This document shows positions 1-10,169 of a DNA stretch of 64,000 nucleotides, in pieces. The notes below the pieces were generated by a model, which was not told where the DNA came from, made no database searches, and saw nothing but the letters and a program-made list of their open reading frames with translations. Position 1 is the stretch's first letter. Every line of letters begins with the position of its first letter. The stretch comes from UBA868 sp016776875 (GTDB lineage: Bacteria > Pseudomonadota > Gammaproteobacteria > Arenicellales > UBA868), in the NCBI GenBank assembly GCA_051201585.1, contig CP179198.1, positions 1,116,001-1,180,000 of the forward strand, read 5' to 3'. Both the position numbers and the translations under genes were made by a program.

Positions 1-1095
1 TCCAGAATTATTGGACGTCGGTTTCGAATCGTACATGTGCGTATGGGTCGGGAGGTCATTGAAGTTTCAACCTACCGTGCATCCTCTGAGAGTAACGATC
101 TGAAAGCGGATGATGATTCGTCTTACAGTGCGTCTGGGCGCATTCTGCGTGATAACGTGTTCGGTAGCCGTGATCAGGATGTTGTTCGTCGCGACTTCAC
201 GATTAATGCGCTTTATTACGACACCGAGTCGAATACGGTGACTGACTATGTTGACGGATTCTCTGATGTCAAAAAACAAGTACTACAGTTCATTGGTGAC
301 CCAGCGCGACGCATAGAGGAAGACCCGGTTCGGATGCTTCGGATTGCCCGGTTCAAATCAAAGTTAGATCTTTTTGTTGACCCGGCTTGTGAGATCCTAT
401 GTCGAGAATCTGCGTATCTATTGCGCCAGGTGCCTCCCGCGCGTTTATTTGACGAGATCTTGAAGCTTTTCCATAGTGGCTTTGCGGTCAGGGTCTTTGT
501 AGAACTCCGGTCGATGGGCTTGTTTTCGGAACTATTTCCCGAAGCCGATCGCGTTTTTAATTCGAGCGATATTGATCCTGACTCTGGCATTGTTTTTAAA
601 GGACTGGAGAATACAGATCGCCGAATTGATGAAGGCAAGCCGGTCATTGCGGCCTTCCTTTTTGCTGTCCTGCTTTGGCGTTGTGTGTCTAGACAGCTCC
701 GGTTGAGCGAGTTGGAAAAGCCAGTGAGTTTGATGCAGATGCACCACGCGGCTATTGATGTGCTTGGGCGGCAGGTTCAACGTGTTGCTATTCCACGCCG
801 GATCTCGACGGTCGTTATGGATATTTGGGAGATGCAGGTTCGTCTAGAAGCGCGCCGTCCTCGAACCATAAAGCGCCTGCTGGAACACAAGCGATTTAGA
901 GCGGGATATGACTTTCTGTTGCTTCGATCACAAGCTGGAGAGGTAAAAACAGAAATTGCGGATTGGTGGACAAAAATTCAGGAAGTTAATGACGAGCAGG
1001 CCATTTCGATGATTCAGGCTCTGACGGGTCCAAAAAGCCAGTCAAAGCGCCGTCGGCGACCTCGTAAACGGCAGCCCCGGCGACCCTCGGAATGA
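1..1095 (+). CDS. pcnB: Poly(A) polymerase I, 5'-truncated by window edge
   Basis: Adds poly(A) tails to RNA 3' ends and so promotes RNA decay. The reading frame is open from base 1, so the N-terminus with the first catalytic aspartates lies outside the window. The visible part starts in the nucleotidyltransferase head (GRRFRIVHV, then VRRDFTINALYYD, a hallmark of the family) and runs through the RNA-binding helical region. The tail is very basic (KRRRRPRKRQPRR), as in PcnB and unlike CCA-adding enzymes. The stop overlaps folK by four bases, the usual pcnB-folK pairing. The GTG and ATG codons at 37 and 43 are internal, not starts. Confidence 0.93.
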   Translation, partial: SRIIGRRFRIVHVRMGREVIEVSTYRASSESNDLKADDDSSYSASGRILRDNVFGSRDQDVVRRDFTINALYYDTESNTVTDYVDGFSDVKKQVLQFIGDPARRIEEDPVRMLRIARFKSKLDLFVDPACEILCRESAYLLRQVPPARLFDEILKLFHSGFAVRVFVELRSMGLFSELFPEADRVFNSSDIDPDSGIVFKGLENTDRRIDEGKPVIAAFLFAVLLWRCVSRQLRLSELEKPVSLMQMHHAAIDVLGRQVQRVAIPRRISTVVMDIWEMQVRLEARRPRTIKRLLEHKRFRAGYDFLLLRSQAGEVKTEIADWWTKIQEVNDEQAISMIQALTGPKSQSKRRRRPRKRQPRRPSE

Positions 1096-1607
1096 CTCAC
1101 GATCAAGGATTGGTTAATGCCTGGATCGGTTGCGGCGCCAATTTGGGTGACCCACAAAACGCGATCCAATCCGCGCTTCGATTACTGGCCAGTAAATCTG
1201 GCACCTCGGTTACTGCGGTGTCATCTTTTTATCGCACGGCACCCGTCGGATTCGATGATCAACCGGATTTCCTTAATGGAGTTGCTCGAATCAAAACAAA
1301 TCTGGATTCGGGGGCACTTTTGGGACGATTATTGGAAATTGAGGCGGAAATCGGGAGAATTCGGACGAGCGAGCGTTTTGGTCCGAGGGTTATCGATCTT
1401 GATCTCCTTTTGTTCGGGGATCAGATAATCGATAGCGAGGTATTAACGGTTCCGCATCCTCGCATGCAACTTCGTCGATTTGTTCTTGAGCCGCTTGCGG
1501 AGATCGAGGGCGAGATGGTTTTCCCGGGTGGAATCACCTTGAGCGCCTGCCTTAAGGATTGCGAGAATCAAGAGGTGACTCGAGAAGGTGTCATTGATTT
1601 CTCGTAG
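1092..1607 (+). CDS. folK: 2-amino-4-hydroxy-6-hydroxymethyldihydropteridine pyrophosphokinase
   Basis: Transfers pyrophosphate from ATP to 6-hydroxymethyl-7,8-dihydropterin in folate synthesis. The 171-residue length is normal for HPPK. The start region reads as the family's IGCGANLGDP, followed by SSFYRTAPVG near residue 45 and the signature PRVIDLDLLLFGD near residue 95, which carries the metal-binding aspartates. HPRMQLRRFVLEPL closes the fold. It overlaps pcnB by an ATGA junction, so the pair is translationally coupled. folP and folB are not nearby. Confidence 0.95.
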   Translation: MTHDQGLVNAWIGCGANLGDPQNAIQSALRLLASKSGTSVTAVSSFYRTAPVGFDDQPDFLNGVARIKTNLDSGALLGRLLEIEAEIGRIRTSERFGPRVIDLDLLLFGDQIIDSEVLTVPHPRMQLRRFVLEPLAEIEGEMVFPGGITLSACLKDCENQEVTREGVIDFS

Positions 1608-1725
1608 GCAAATTAACCGAGGGACTCAAATTTGCCTGACAATGGGTTAAAATAATACCTTCTGAAATGCTGTTTTATTTCATTTTTTACCCTTACGAGT
1701 GATCGCTTGGACATAGTACTCAATC

Positions 1726-2941
1726 ATGAATTCTGAGCCTGAAGCGGGCAAGATTCTGTCGGGAATGCGTCCAACAGGACGTTTGCATCTTGGTCATTAC
1801 CACGGCGTTTTAAAAAACTGGGTCAGGCTGCAGGAAAGGAGTCAATGCTTCTTTTTTGTGGCTGATTGGCATGCATTGACGACACATTATGACGACCCCA
1901 GTGAGATGGGCACCCATGTTTGGGACATGCTGGTCGATTGGTTAGCCGCCGGTGTCGATCCTGAGCGCGCCACGCTATTTATCCAGTCCCGAGTCCCTCA
2001 ACATGCCGAACTTCACTTGTTGCTTTCCATGGTGACACCGTTGGGCTGGCTTTTAAGGGTTCCAAGCTTTTAAGGATCAGCAACAGAAATTGAAAGAACG
2101 GGATTTGGCAACCTACGGTTTCTTGGGGTATCCGTTGTTACAGAGCGCCGATATTTTGATGTATCGCGCAACTGGAGTGCCCGTCGGGGAGGATCAGGTT
2201 CCTCATGTGGAATTAACCCGTGAGATTGCTCGAAGATTCAATCATATGTTTGGCCGAGATATCGCTTTTGAAGAAAAAGCAGGTGAGGCGGTTAAGGGAC
2301 TTGGTAAGAAACTCGCCAAGCAGTTCAGCCAAGCGAGAGGGCGGTGGCAACAAGAGGGTGATCAGGAAGCCTATGATCAGGCATTATCGGTCATTCAGCA
2401 GTCTGTCAATATATCGGCAGAAAACAAAGAGCGACTGATCGGTTTTCTGGACGGGGGTGGTCGCGAAATTCTGCCGGAACCGGCGGCTTTACTAACACCT
2501 GCTGCTAAGATGCCCGGCCTCGACGGCCAGAAGATGTCCAAATCCTATAACAACACGATACAAATGCGGGATGATCCTGACCGGGTCAACTCCCGTTTGA
2601 TGTCGATGCCTACTGATCCCGCTCGACAGCGGCGCAATGATCCAGGGGATCCCGAGCGTTGTCCCGTATGGGAATTGCACAAGATCTATACCGCCAGCGA
2701 CACACGTGAGACGCTTGCGGCCGGATGCAAAAGTGCGGGCATTGGTTGCGTGGATTGTAAAAAACCTTTGCTCGAAAAAATACTTGAAGAACAAGCAGAA
2801 CTGCAGGATCGCGCCAGACCGTTTGAGCAGAATCCTGCCCGAGTACGCGAGGTGATTGAGTCGGGCTGTGAACGGGCGCGTGAAGTCGCGGAAGAGACGC
2901 TTAATGAAGTACGTTTGGCCGTGGGAACTAAATATCAATGA
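1726..2941 (+). CDS. trpS: Tryptophanyl-tRNA synthetase (frame break near 2068)
   Basis: Charges tRNA-Trp. The HIGH-class motif is HLGH at residues 21-24, and the KMSKS loop (GQKMSKS) lies near 2520-2540. The frame ends at 2073 right after VPSF and resumes in another frame with KDQQQKLKERD; removing one T from the T4 run at 2068-2071 gives the family sequence VPSFKDQQ. The break sits on AGCT (2065-2068). After correction the protein is about 404 residues, the longer TrpS type with an insert before the KMSKS loop. It overlaps scpA by ATGA. Since TrpS is essential, I read the break as a consensus error. Confidence 0.92.
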
Positions 2942-3758
2942 GCAGTAAAACGGTCACTAAGGCCGACCAGGCACATGCGTTGCAGAGCGCTACGGCGGTT
3001 GTTGGGGGAAAGCCTCTGGAACAATGGCCAAAAGATCTGTATATCCCGCCAGAAGCGCTCGAGGTGGTGTTGGAAAAGCTTTTCAGGGGCCGCTGGATTT
3101 GTTGCTCTATCTTATTCGAAAGCAGAATATCGATATTCTTAATTTGCCAATTGCCGATATTACGCGCCAGTACACACATTACATCGATCTTATGCAGCAG
3201 ATGCGCCTTGATCTTGCGGGAGATTACCTTGTGATGGCGACGATGCTCGCCGAGATCAAGTCACGAATGCTCCTTCCTCGCCCGGATCCGGATGAAGAGG
3301 ATGAGGATGATCCTCGTGCGGTACTGATTCGTCGACTTCAAGAGTATGAACGATTCAAGAATGCAGCAGAGAGTCTCGATATGCGGCCTCGACTCGAGCG
3401 GGATCTCCATCTGGCGTACGCCGCTGTGGAAGACCCTGATCCACCCAAGATAGTTGCGGAAGTATCACTCGATGACCTGGTCGCGGCAATGCGAGTGGCA
3501 ATGCTGGCAGCATCGCGTCGGCAGCATCTGCAAATGGTTCCCGAGACTTTTTCGGTTCGCGAACGGATGAGCCAGGTTCTGGAGCGTGTTCGCAGCGGGG
3601 AATATGTTGCGCTCGGAGATTTTTTTACGCCTGAAGAGGGTCGAATGGGCCTAGTTGTTAGCTTTATATCGATTCTCGAATTAGTCAGGGACGGTATTCT
3701 TTTGGTGACTCAAACAGGAGAATTCGCCCCTATTCACGTCAGAGTTAAACCTTCATGA
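2938..3758 (+). CDS. scpA: Segregation and condensation protein A (frame break near 3077)
   Basis: ScpA is the kleisin subunit of the SMC-ScpAB condensin that compacts and separates chromosomes. The first frame starts at the ATG overlapping the trpS stop and gives KDLYIPPEALEVVLE; the second frame gives AFQGPLDLLLYLIRKQN, the hallmark N-terminal kleisin motif. They join if one A is added to the A4 run at 3074-3077, beside AGCT 3077-3080. The corrected length is about 273 residues, normal for proteobacterial ScpA with its N-terminal extension. An acidic patch (DPDEEDEDD) lies mid-protein. scpB follows with a four-base overlap. Confidence 0.92.
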
Positions 3759-4510
3759 AAGTTAAACCGGAGATGGTCAGCGCTCTTGAAGCGGCTCTTT
3801 TCTCTTCTGAACGCCCTTTAGGTGTTCGGGAGCTATTAGCACTTTTTGACAAGCGTACCAAGAAAGAATCTATTGAGGCGGGGATTCGTCAATTGCAGGA
3901 AGACTACAAGGGGCGAGGCGTCGAGTTAGCGGAAGTGGCGGGCGGCTTTAGATTTCAAACGCATATTGATCATGCGCCAGCTCTTCGGATATTGCGGGAG
4001 AGGCGTCCACCACGCTACTCTCGCGCGCTGCTTGAAACCCTTGCCATTATTGCTTACCGACAGCCGGTCACTCGTGGTGATATCGAAGAAATTCGCGGCG
4101 TCACGGTGACGACTGAAATTATGCGGGTCTTGATTGAGCGAGAGTGGATCGCACAGTCCGGAACCAGAGAAGTGCCGGGACATCCCGCACTCTATGTCAC
4201 GACTCCGCTGTTTCTCGAGTACTTCGGGCTCGATTCGATTGATGCACTACCGACATTAGATGAGGAGCGACAATTAGTTGAAATTGCGAAAGAACTGGGT
4301 ATTGATATGCCCGAATCTTTGCAGATAACGTCGCCCCTGCCGGAAGATGAAGAAGGTATTCAAGCGGCTGACGACGCTGATCTCGAGGAAGAAGACGAAA
4401 CCGCAAACACCAGTCAGCCCGAAGATGGCGATTTCAATTTAAAAGAGGACAGCGATAATTCGGATGAGGCATCGGTTAAGCGAATCGCCGTAAATTCGGA
4501 ATTTGACTGA
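3755..4510 (+). CDS. scpB: Segregation and condensation protein B
   Basis: Partner of ScpA; two ScpB copies bind the central part of the kleisin in the SMC complex. Tandem winged-helix domains fill the first 170 residues, with the conserved stretch LETLAIIAYRQPVTRGDIEEIRG near residue 95 and GREVPGHPALYVTT-like sequence near 140. The final 70 residues are strongly acidic and low complexity (EEEDETANTSQPEDGD), probably disordered. It overlaps scpA at its start and rluB by eight bases at its end, so scpA-scpB-rluB form one transcription unit as in many gammaproteobacteria. Confidence 0.94.
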   Translation: MKVKPEMVSALEAALFSSERPLGVRELLALFDKRTKKESIEAGIRQLQEDYKGRGVELAEVAGGFRFQTHIDHAPALRILRERRPPRYSRALLETLAIIAYRQPVTRGDIEEIRGVTVTTEIMRVLIEREWIAQSGTREVPGHPALYVTTPLFLEYFGLDSIDALPTLDEERQLVEIAKELGIDMPESLQITSPLPEDEEGIQAADDADLEEEDETANTSQPEDGDFNLKEDSDNSDEASVKRIAVNSEFD

Positions 4511-5345
4511 ACGGATTCATAAAGCGCTGGCGAGAGCGGGGCTTGGCTCACGCCGAGAAATTGAAGCGTGGATAATGGAAGGCCGCGTTATCGTTAATGA
4601 ACGCCCGGCGGTGCTTGGGCAACAACTGACCTCAAACTGTCGGGTTGTCGTGGATGGCGAGCGTGTTCGGCTGGCAAGGCAATCGGCTGCCACCGGGCAA
4701 GTGCTGCTGTACCATAAGCCGGTCGGTGAAATTTGTTCTCGCAGTGATCCGCAAGGTCGCCCTAATGTATTTGATAGCCTGCCCCGACTGCGCGGCAAGC
4801 GTTGGGTCTCGGTTGGTCGCCTCGATATAAATACATCGGGCTTGATGATATTCACGACTGATGGCGAGCTCGCCAATCGACTCATGCATCCGTCGAGCGA
4901 GATGGAGCGCGAATATCGTTGTCGCGTGCGCGGTAATGTTTCCAGCGAAGCTTTAAGTCAATTACTTAAAGGCGTCAAACTAGACGGCCACTTGTGCCGT
5001 TTTGAGTCCGTGACAGGGAAGCCGGGTACGGGCGCAAATTGCTGGTTCAGAGTGGTCATCAAAGAGGGGCGTTATCGAGAGGTCCGTCGAATGTGGCAAA
5101 GCATCGGATGCTCCGTTAATCGGCTAATTCGCCTGCGATATGGACCATTTTCCCTCGATCATCGACATCAACCTGGAGAGAGTGTCGAGTTAGGAGAGGA
5201 TTTAAAAAAGCTTTTGATCCGAAGCATCGGAAGAAAACCAACGCTTCAGGCGGAGAAGAAGGTCCGCCAGCCCAATCGTCTGCGCGCATCTTCAAAGGGT
5301 CGAGCAAGAATCCCAAAAAATAGACGACATAAGTCAAGAGCCTAA
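4503..5345 (+). CDS. rluB: 23S rRNA pseudouridine(2605) synthase
   Basis: Isomerises U2605 of 23S rRNA (E. coli numbering). An N-terminal S4 RNA-binding domain (KALARAGLGSRREIEAWI) is followed by the RsuA-type catalytic domain; the catalytic aspartate is in VGRLDINTSGLMIFTTDG near residue 110. The C-terminal 40 residues are lysine/arginine rich, as is common in RluB. The start is TTG inside the last codons of scpB. RluE, RluF and RsuA share the fold; the scpAB neighbourhood and the N-terminal sequence favour RluB. Confidence 0.9.
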   Translation: MTERIHKALARAGLGSRREIEAWIMEGRVIVNERPAVLGQQLTSNCRVVVDGERVRLARQSAATGQVLLYHKPVGEICSRSDPQGRPNVFDSLPRLRGKRWVSVGRLDINTSGLMIFTTDGELANRLMHPSSEMEREYRCRVRGNVSSEALSQLLKGVKLDGHLCRFESVTGKPGTGANCWFRVVIKEGRYREVRRMWQSIGCSVNRLIRLRYGPFSLDHRHQPGESVELGEDLKKLLIRSIGRKPTLQAEKKVRQPNRLRASSKGRARIPKNRRHKSRA

Positions 5346-5390
5346 ATAAAGAAAACGTGACGCTTGAGACCGGGCAAGCGCGCAAGGTCG

Positions 5391-5888
5391 CTAGCGATCT
5401 TTCTTTGGATTTAGATGGGTCGCGTCGCCGTCAATCCGGCCCGTAAAATTAAACGCTTTCCCGAACCCCTTGATCCATTGCCCACCCAGAGGTTCTAGGG
5501 CAAATATTTGAAAGTCAGGAAGCGCGCTCAAGGTGTCGATAATCTCTCCAAAGCGCTCCGAGAATTTTGGAATGAGTGTTTGCCACTCGGGCGTGTTTTG
5601 GTCAAAACGTCTTGTTGCACATTGGAACTGTAGCCGTCGGCGCGCATAGATTTGAACACACTTGTCTTCGTCTTCGATGAAAAGCAGCGTTGCGCGAGCG
5701 TCACGAATTAGGTTTGGGGTATGAGCCGAGAGATGGCTGGCTAGAATATAAAACACCCCATCATCGTCGATATATGGAGAGTAGCTGAGGTCGGGTGATC
5801 CATCCTGGTTTATGGTTGACATCAATACTGATTGAAAGTCTGCTAAGAAAAATTCGCACTCTGTTTTTAGTTTTGTATCGAGACTCAT
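5391..5888 (-). CDS. HugZ/HutZ-like pyridoxamine-phosphate-oxidase-fold protein
   Basis: A 165-residue split-barrel flavin/heme-binding type protein. The opening (FQSVLMSTINQDGSPDLSYSPY) and the ending (WIKGFGKAFNF) match the HugZ/HutZ heme-utilisation family, whose members bind or degrade heme. The C-terminal heme-ligand region seen in some HugZ proteins is not obvious here, so heme degradation is uncertain. It sits alone on the minus strand, convergent with rluB, just downstream of metC (22 bases away) and may share its transcript. A general stress or flavin-binding role is an alternative. Confidence 0.7.
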   Translation of the reverse strand: MSLDTKLKTECEFFLADFQSVLMSTINQDGSPDLSYSPYIDDDGVFYILASHLSAHTPNLIRDARATLLFIEDEDKCVQIYARRRLQFQCATRRFDQNTPEWQTLIPKFSERFGEIIDTLSALPDFQIFALEPLGGQWIKGFGKAFNFTGRIDGDATHLNPKKDR

Positions 5889-5910
5889 AGTTTTTGATAG
5901 GTAAGCGCGT

Positions 5911-7100
5911 TTATTTATTCAACCGGACAAATCCATTTTCAAGATCCGATTTCAGATCATCAATCTCTTCTAATCCCGCATGGATGCGAAGAAGTTGCCC
6001 GTCTGCCTTCCACTTGGTTGCGGTTCGATGCCGCTCCGGATAAGCAGGAATCATTAGACTCTCAAATCCACCCAGCTGGCTCCGATACCGAAAAGTTTCA
6101 TTCCGTTGACCATATCGAGCAAGCGCTGGCGGGGCCTGGGTTTAAGTATGACGCCGAAAAGTCCCGAAGCGCCAAGGAAATCACGCTTCCAAAAGGTATG
6201 GCCCGGATGGTCGGGTAATGCGGGATGGAGCACTTGTAAAACTTCGTCTCGGCCTAGAAACCATTCGACTAGCGCAAGGGCATTGGCTTCATGGGACTTT
6301 AATCGTGTAATTAAGGTTCGCGTGCTGCGCAGGGTTGAATAAGCATCGTCTGGCGCTGCCGTCTGTCCAAAAAGCCGATGGGTGCTTCGTATTTTTTCAG
6401 AGACATGCTCAGCCGAGATAATGATGCCCATCATGACATCACTATGTCCACACAGATATTTGGTCGCGGCGTGAATTGAAACATCAACGCCATGGGTGAA
6501 TGATTTGAAAAAGACAGGCGTCGCCCAAGTATTATCGAGAATGGTGATCACCCCGTGTGCTTTGGCAACCGCCGTAATCGTGGGAATATCCTGCACTTCA
6601 AACGTTAGCGATCCTGGTGACTCGAGGAAGATCACTTTAGTGGTCGAGCGGATTAAATCTTTGATATCTCCGCCGATTAACGGGTCGTAGTACTCGACGC
6701 TCACGCCAAGATCCGTCAAATATTCATCACAGAAAATCCGATTAGGCCAATAAACGGTATCTGCGATTAGCAGATGATCTCCTGGTCTTAAAAACGTCGT
6801 TAACGCAATAGATATCGCTGCAAGGCCGGAAGGCAGTAACACGGCATCATGACCGCCTTCGAGATCGGCAACGACAGTCTCCAAATCGAAAGTGGTGGGC
6901 GTCCCCAGCAGTCCATAGACAACTCGATTCTTATTGGATGGGTCGTGCCGTCTCTCGAAGGCATCCACATCTGGATGAAGAACGGTAGATGCGCGATAAA
7001 CGGGTGTATTGACAATACCGTGATGATCTTTTGATGAGCGCCCATTAATGATCGCGCGAGTTTGCTCGCTGAGATGTGCCAGATCTGGATGTTTTTTCAT
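5911..7100 (-). CDS. metC: Cystathionine beta-lyase (frame break near 6073)
   Basis: PLP enzyme that cleaves cystathionine to homocysteine, ammonia and pyruvate in methionine synthesis. The PLP lysine is Lys214 in HAATKYLCGHSDVMMG; YGLLGTPTT near residue 65 is the cofactor-contact segment. The open frame stops at 6054, but one added G in the G3 run after AGCT (6074-6077 on the plus strand) restores SWGGFESLMIPAYPERHRTA and a normal C-terminus ending GFVRLNK at 5911. The corrected protein is about 396 residues. Related cystathionine gamma-synthase is less likely because of the SWGGFESL pattern typical of MetC. Confidence 0.88.
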
Positions 7101-7227
7101 AATGCCGATATTTTAGCCGGTGTGGCGCTAGGGTTTACGTTGAGCTTTAGGACCGGTCTGGATGTTTTTTGCCTTCAGGGAGGCTAGAATTCTCAACTCT
7201 ATAAGTGGGGAAAGCAAGGATCAAGAA

Positions 7228-8474
7228 ATGACCGAAGTAAGCCGTGAGTGGTACGACAGCTATATGATGCCAAACTATGCGCCGGCGCAAATGATTCCGG
7301 TCAGGGGCTCTGGTTCTAGAGTGTGGGATCAGCAGGGGCGTGAGTATATTGATTTTGCTGGCGGCATCGCTGTTAATTCCCTGGGTCATGCACATCCCAA
7401 GCTTGTCGAGGTGTTGACAGATCAGGCAACCAAACTCTGGCATACCGCGAATGTCTTCGCAACGGAGCCGGCACTTAAGCTCGCTAAACAACTGACAGAA
7501 TTAACTTTTGCGGACAAGGTGTTTTTTTCAAATTCAGGGGCCGAGCTAACGAGGCCGCTATGAAGCTTGCGCGACGCTACGCTTTTAACCATCATGGGGA
7601 GCAGAAAGACCGCATCATTGCATTTGAAAACGCATTTCATGGTCGCACATTATTTACAGTAACCGCGGGTGGGCAAGCTAATTACCGAGAGGGATTCGGG
7701 CCACTACCCGGTGCAATTGATCATTTGCCGTTTAACGATATCGAAGCATTAGAGGATGCGTTTGATGACAACGTGTGTGCGGTAATCGTTGAGCCGGTTC
7801 AGGGCGAAGGCGGTGTAATTGCAGCTGAAGGCGATTTTATGTCCGCAATTCGGCGCCTGTGTAACCGCCATGATGCACTGATGATTGTTGATGAAGTTCA
7901 ATCTGGCGTCGGCCGAACAGGGGCGCTATATGCTTATGAACATTTTGGTATTCGACCTGATATTTTGACGACCGCGAAAGGTATTGGTGGCGGGTTTCCT
8001 ATTGCTGCAACGCTCGCAACAGATGAAGTTGCCCAATCGCTTCAAGTGGGCACCCACGGGAGCACGTGGGGTGGCAATCCGATGGGGTGTGCGGTTGGTA
8101 GTGCGGTTCTTGACATTGTAAGTGACCCCGAAACGCTCGCAGGGGTTGGGACTCGGCGACAGGCATTAGAGGAAGCCTTGATGCAGATCGGTTTACGCTA
8201 TGGGGTTTTCGATCAAGTGCGTGGAATGGGTCTGCTCATGGGTTGCGTTTTGACTGATGCGTGGAAGGGTCAAGCGAGAGAGTTTCTTCAGGCCGCCCAG
8301 AGTGAGGGCGTATTTATTTTGGTTGCCGGCGCAAATGTACTTCGTCTGGCGCCTTCGCTTCTTATTTCTTTTGATGAAATTTCTTTAGGAATGGCGCGTT
8401 TCGAGAAAGCGGTTCAGGCCGTTTGCGCAACGAACGAATCGGACTCGCAAAAACAGACGGCCACTTCAGAATAG
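7228..8474 (+). CDS. argD: Acetylornithine aminotransferase (frame break near 7545)
   Basis: Class III PLP aminotransferase converting N-acetylglutamate semialdehyde to acetylornithine in arginine synthesis. I chose the ATG at 7228 because AAGGA precedes it at the right spacing. The frame breaks after FFSNSGAE; one added A at AGCT 7544-7547 gives SGAEANEAAMKLARRYAF, the invariant family sequence. The PLP lysine is in LTTAKGIGGGFPIAA near residue 250. About 415 residues after correction. AstC-type succinylornithine aminotransferases share the sequence pattern, and no arginine-catabolic gene is adjacent. It is convergent with ccmI. Confidence 0.88.
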
Positions 8475-8483
8475 TATCTGCTG

Positions 8484-9686
8484 TTACTCGACTGTCTCGT
8501 TAATACTAATCTGAATGACGCGTGGGTCGGCTATTGAGAAAGTCTGGCTAAGGCCGACAAGATCGCCGGTAGTTTTCGTCGCACTTCCACTCTTGGAGAT
8601 GTGTGCGCCGATCACGAGTTGTGGGTAACTCGACAGGGAATTTCCTTCCATCAAACGGTCACCATCGTTCAGCGTGATAACTCTCGGGAGAGGTAATGCG
8701 CTTAGTCGACGGGCCGCAATTGGCATTGGCGGACCGTTGGGGTCTTTGACGAAGACAAAGAGCGTGTCGTTTGGCCTGATGGAGGTAATTAATTCAGCCG
8801 GCACATCGACTTTTACTTCGATAACCGGATCGACGGCGGGGATTTGATCCTGCGCCTGGCGAATTCGGGCAATGACTGCCTCTATCTCGATACGGACTTC
8901 CGGTTCGTTTGCGACCATGCCCAGCAGTCGGTTAAAGATCACCAGCGCTTCATCGAATTTTCCACGCTGCTCTGCGGCGATACCATACAGCCATAGCCCC
9001 TGAGGTTGGTCAGGACTAAGGACAAGCGCTCTGGTGATGAGTTGCTCGGCTTCTCCCGCTAACACCCCATTCTGAGTCATCGCGATTGCGTCCGCGAGCC
9101 GAATGAGAATTTCGGGATTATCAGGCTGAAGTGATATCAGGACGCGGTAGGCTTCGACAGCCTCTGCGTATCGGGCGGTGCCCATAAGCGCATTTGCGAG
9201 GAGTGTCCATCCTCGGACGTCATCCGGTCGATCTTTAAGCTGTTCCTTCATCTGGACCAGCATGGTGTCGACATCGGGTTGCATTTCCGATGAGGGCGTA
9301 GTGTCGTTGAGCGGCAGCGAATCGACATTGACCGCATCGGGACTGCCAATCATTAAGTAAATACCAATCGCAAGGATCGGGATCAATGCGCAAACAATTG
9401 AGGCGGTAAAAGGCGCGGGGAGTTGACTTTCAGAGCCTTCAGGATGGGGCGATAGGTCGAACGTGAGCCCTTGTTCCAGATCGCGCCGCGACGCGTCATA
9501 CTCTGCATCACTAATTAGCCCTTGCTTTAAATCGTGTTTGAGTTCGGCCTCCCGCTCCCTCGCGATTTCAACATTGATACTGTCTCTATTTAGGGGTAGT
9601 CCCGTAGGCGCCCGCAAGAAAGATGGGATTAGCGCGCCGAGTGTACCGAGCACCAGAATAGACGCGATAAGCCAAAGGAAAAACAC
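8484..9686 (-). CDS. ccmI: Cytochrome c biogenesis protein CcmI (CycH), TPR protein
   Basis: Apocytochrome c chaperone of the System I maturation pathway. The N-terminus has a membrane helix (residues 1-22), a cytoplasmic loop rich in charged residues with DAEYDASRRDLEQGL, and a second helix near 95-115; TPR repeats occupy roughly residues 140-270 (GWTLLANALMGTARYAEAVEAY). The C-terminal domain (SIRPNDTLFVFVKDPNGPP) is the periplasmic CcmI tail. It is last in the minus-strand ccm run, three bases after ccmH. The 400-residue length fits fused CcmI proteins of gammaproteobacteria. Confidence 0.92.
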   Translation of the reverse strand: MFFLWLIASILVLGTLGALIPSFLRAPTGLPLNRDSINVEIAREREAELKHDLKQGLISDAEYDASRRDLEQGLTFDLSPHPEGSESQLPAPFTASIVCALIPILAIGIYLMIGSPDAVNVDSLPLNDTTPSSEMQPDVDTMLVQMKEQLKDRPDDVRGWTLLANALMGTARYAEAVEAYRVLISLQPDNPEILIRLADAIAMTQNGVLAGEAEQLITRALVLSPDQPQGLWLYGIAAEQRGKFDEALVIFNRLLGMVANEPEVRIEIEAVIARIRQAQDQIPAVDPVIEVKVDVPAELITSIRPNDTLFVFVKDPNGPPMPIAARRLSALPLPRVITLNDGDRLMEGNSLSSYPQLVIGAHISKSGSATKTTGDLVGLSQTFSIADPRVIQISINETVE

Positions 9687-9689
9687 GTC

Positions 9690-10169
9690 CTAACGCCCTT
9701 CGTCCAAAAGCGACGCCGCCTTTGCCCGCGCCGCGGTTGATAGTTTTGTTTTGCTTTGACTTCGTCGTATCGTAATGAAAAAAACGACCAGAGCAATAAG
9801 TAAAATTCCAAAAGGTCCAATCCATAAGAGTAGGGTTTGGCCTTTAAGCGGGGGGCGATACAAGACAAAATCTCCATATCGGGCCACCATAAATTCAGCA
9901 ATTTCGTTGTTGGAGGCGCCTGCATTTATCATTTCAAAAGTTTTCGCTCGCAGATCCTGCGCAAGTTCGGCGTTTGAGTCCGCAAGGTTCTGGTTTTGGC
10001 AAACCAGGCATCGCAATTCCGCGATCATTTTCTGATAGCGGATTTCATCTTCGGCATTAGAAAATTGATACGTCTCGATGGCGGCAAAACTCATCGTTGA
10101 TGATGCGAACACGCCGACAACCAAGAGCGTCTTCAAGGCTTGTAAGAAGTATTTTGCTAATTTATGCAT
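9690..10169 (-). CDS. ccmH: Cytochrome c maturation thiol-disulfide protein CcmH (CcmL)
   Basis: Membrane-anchored reductant of the apocytochrome CXXCH motif. A signal peptide (residues 1-29, ending STMSFA-A) precedes the active site LRCLVCQNQ with Cys54 and Cys57, and a membrane helix (LLLWIGPFGILLIALVVFFI) anchors the C-terminal end. Start codons also exist 18 to 75 bases upstream inside ccmF; I chose the ATG at 10169 because it gives a normal signal peptide and only an eight-base overlap with ccmF. The TPR part of long CcmH proteins is separate here, as ccmI. Confidence 0.92.
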   Translation of the reverse strand: MHKLAKYFLQALKTLLVVGVFASSTMSFAAIETYQFSNAEDEIRYQKMIAELRCLVCQNQNLADSNAELAQDLRAKTFEMINAGASNNEIAEFMVARYGDFVLYRPPLKGQTLLLWIGPFGILLIALVVFFITIRRSQSKTKLSTAARAKAASLLDEGR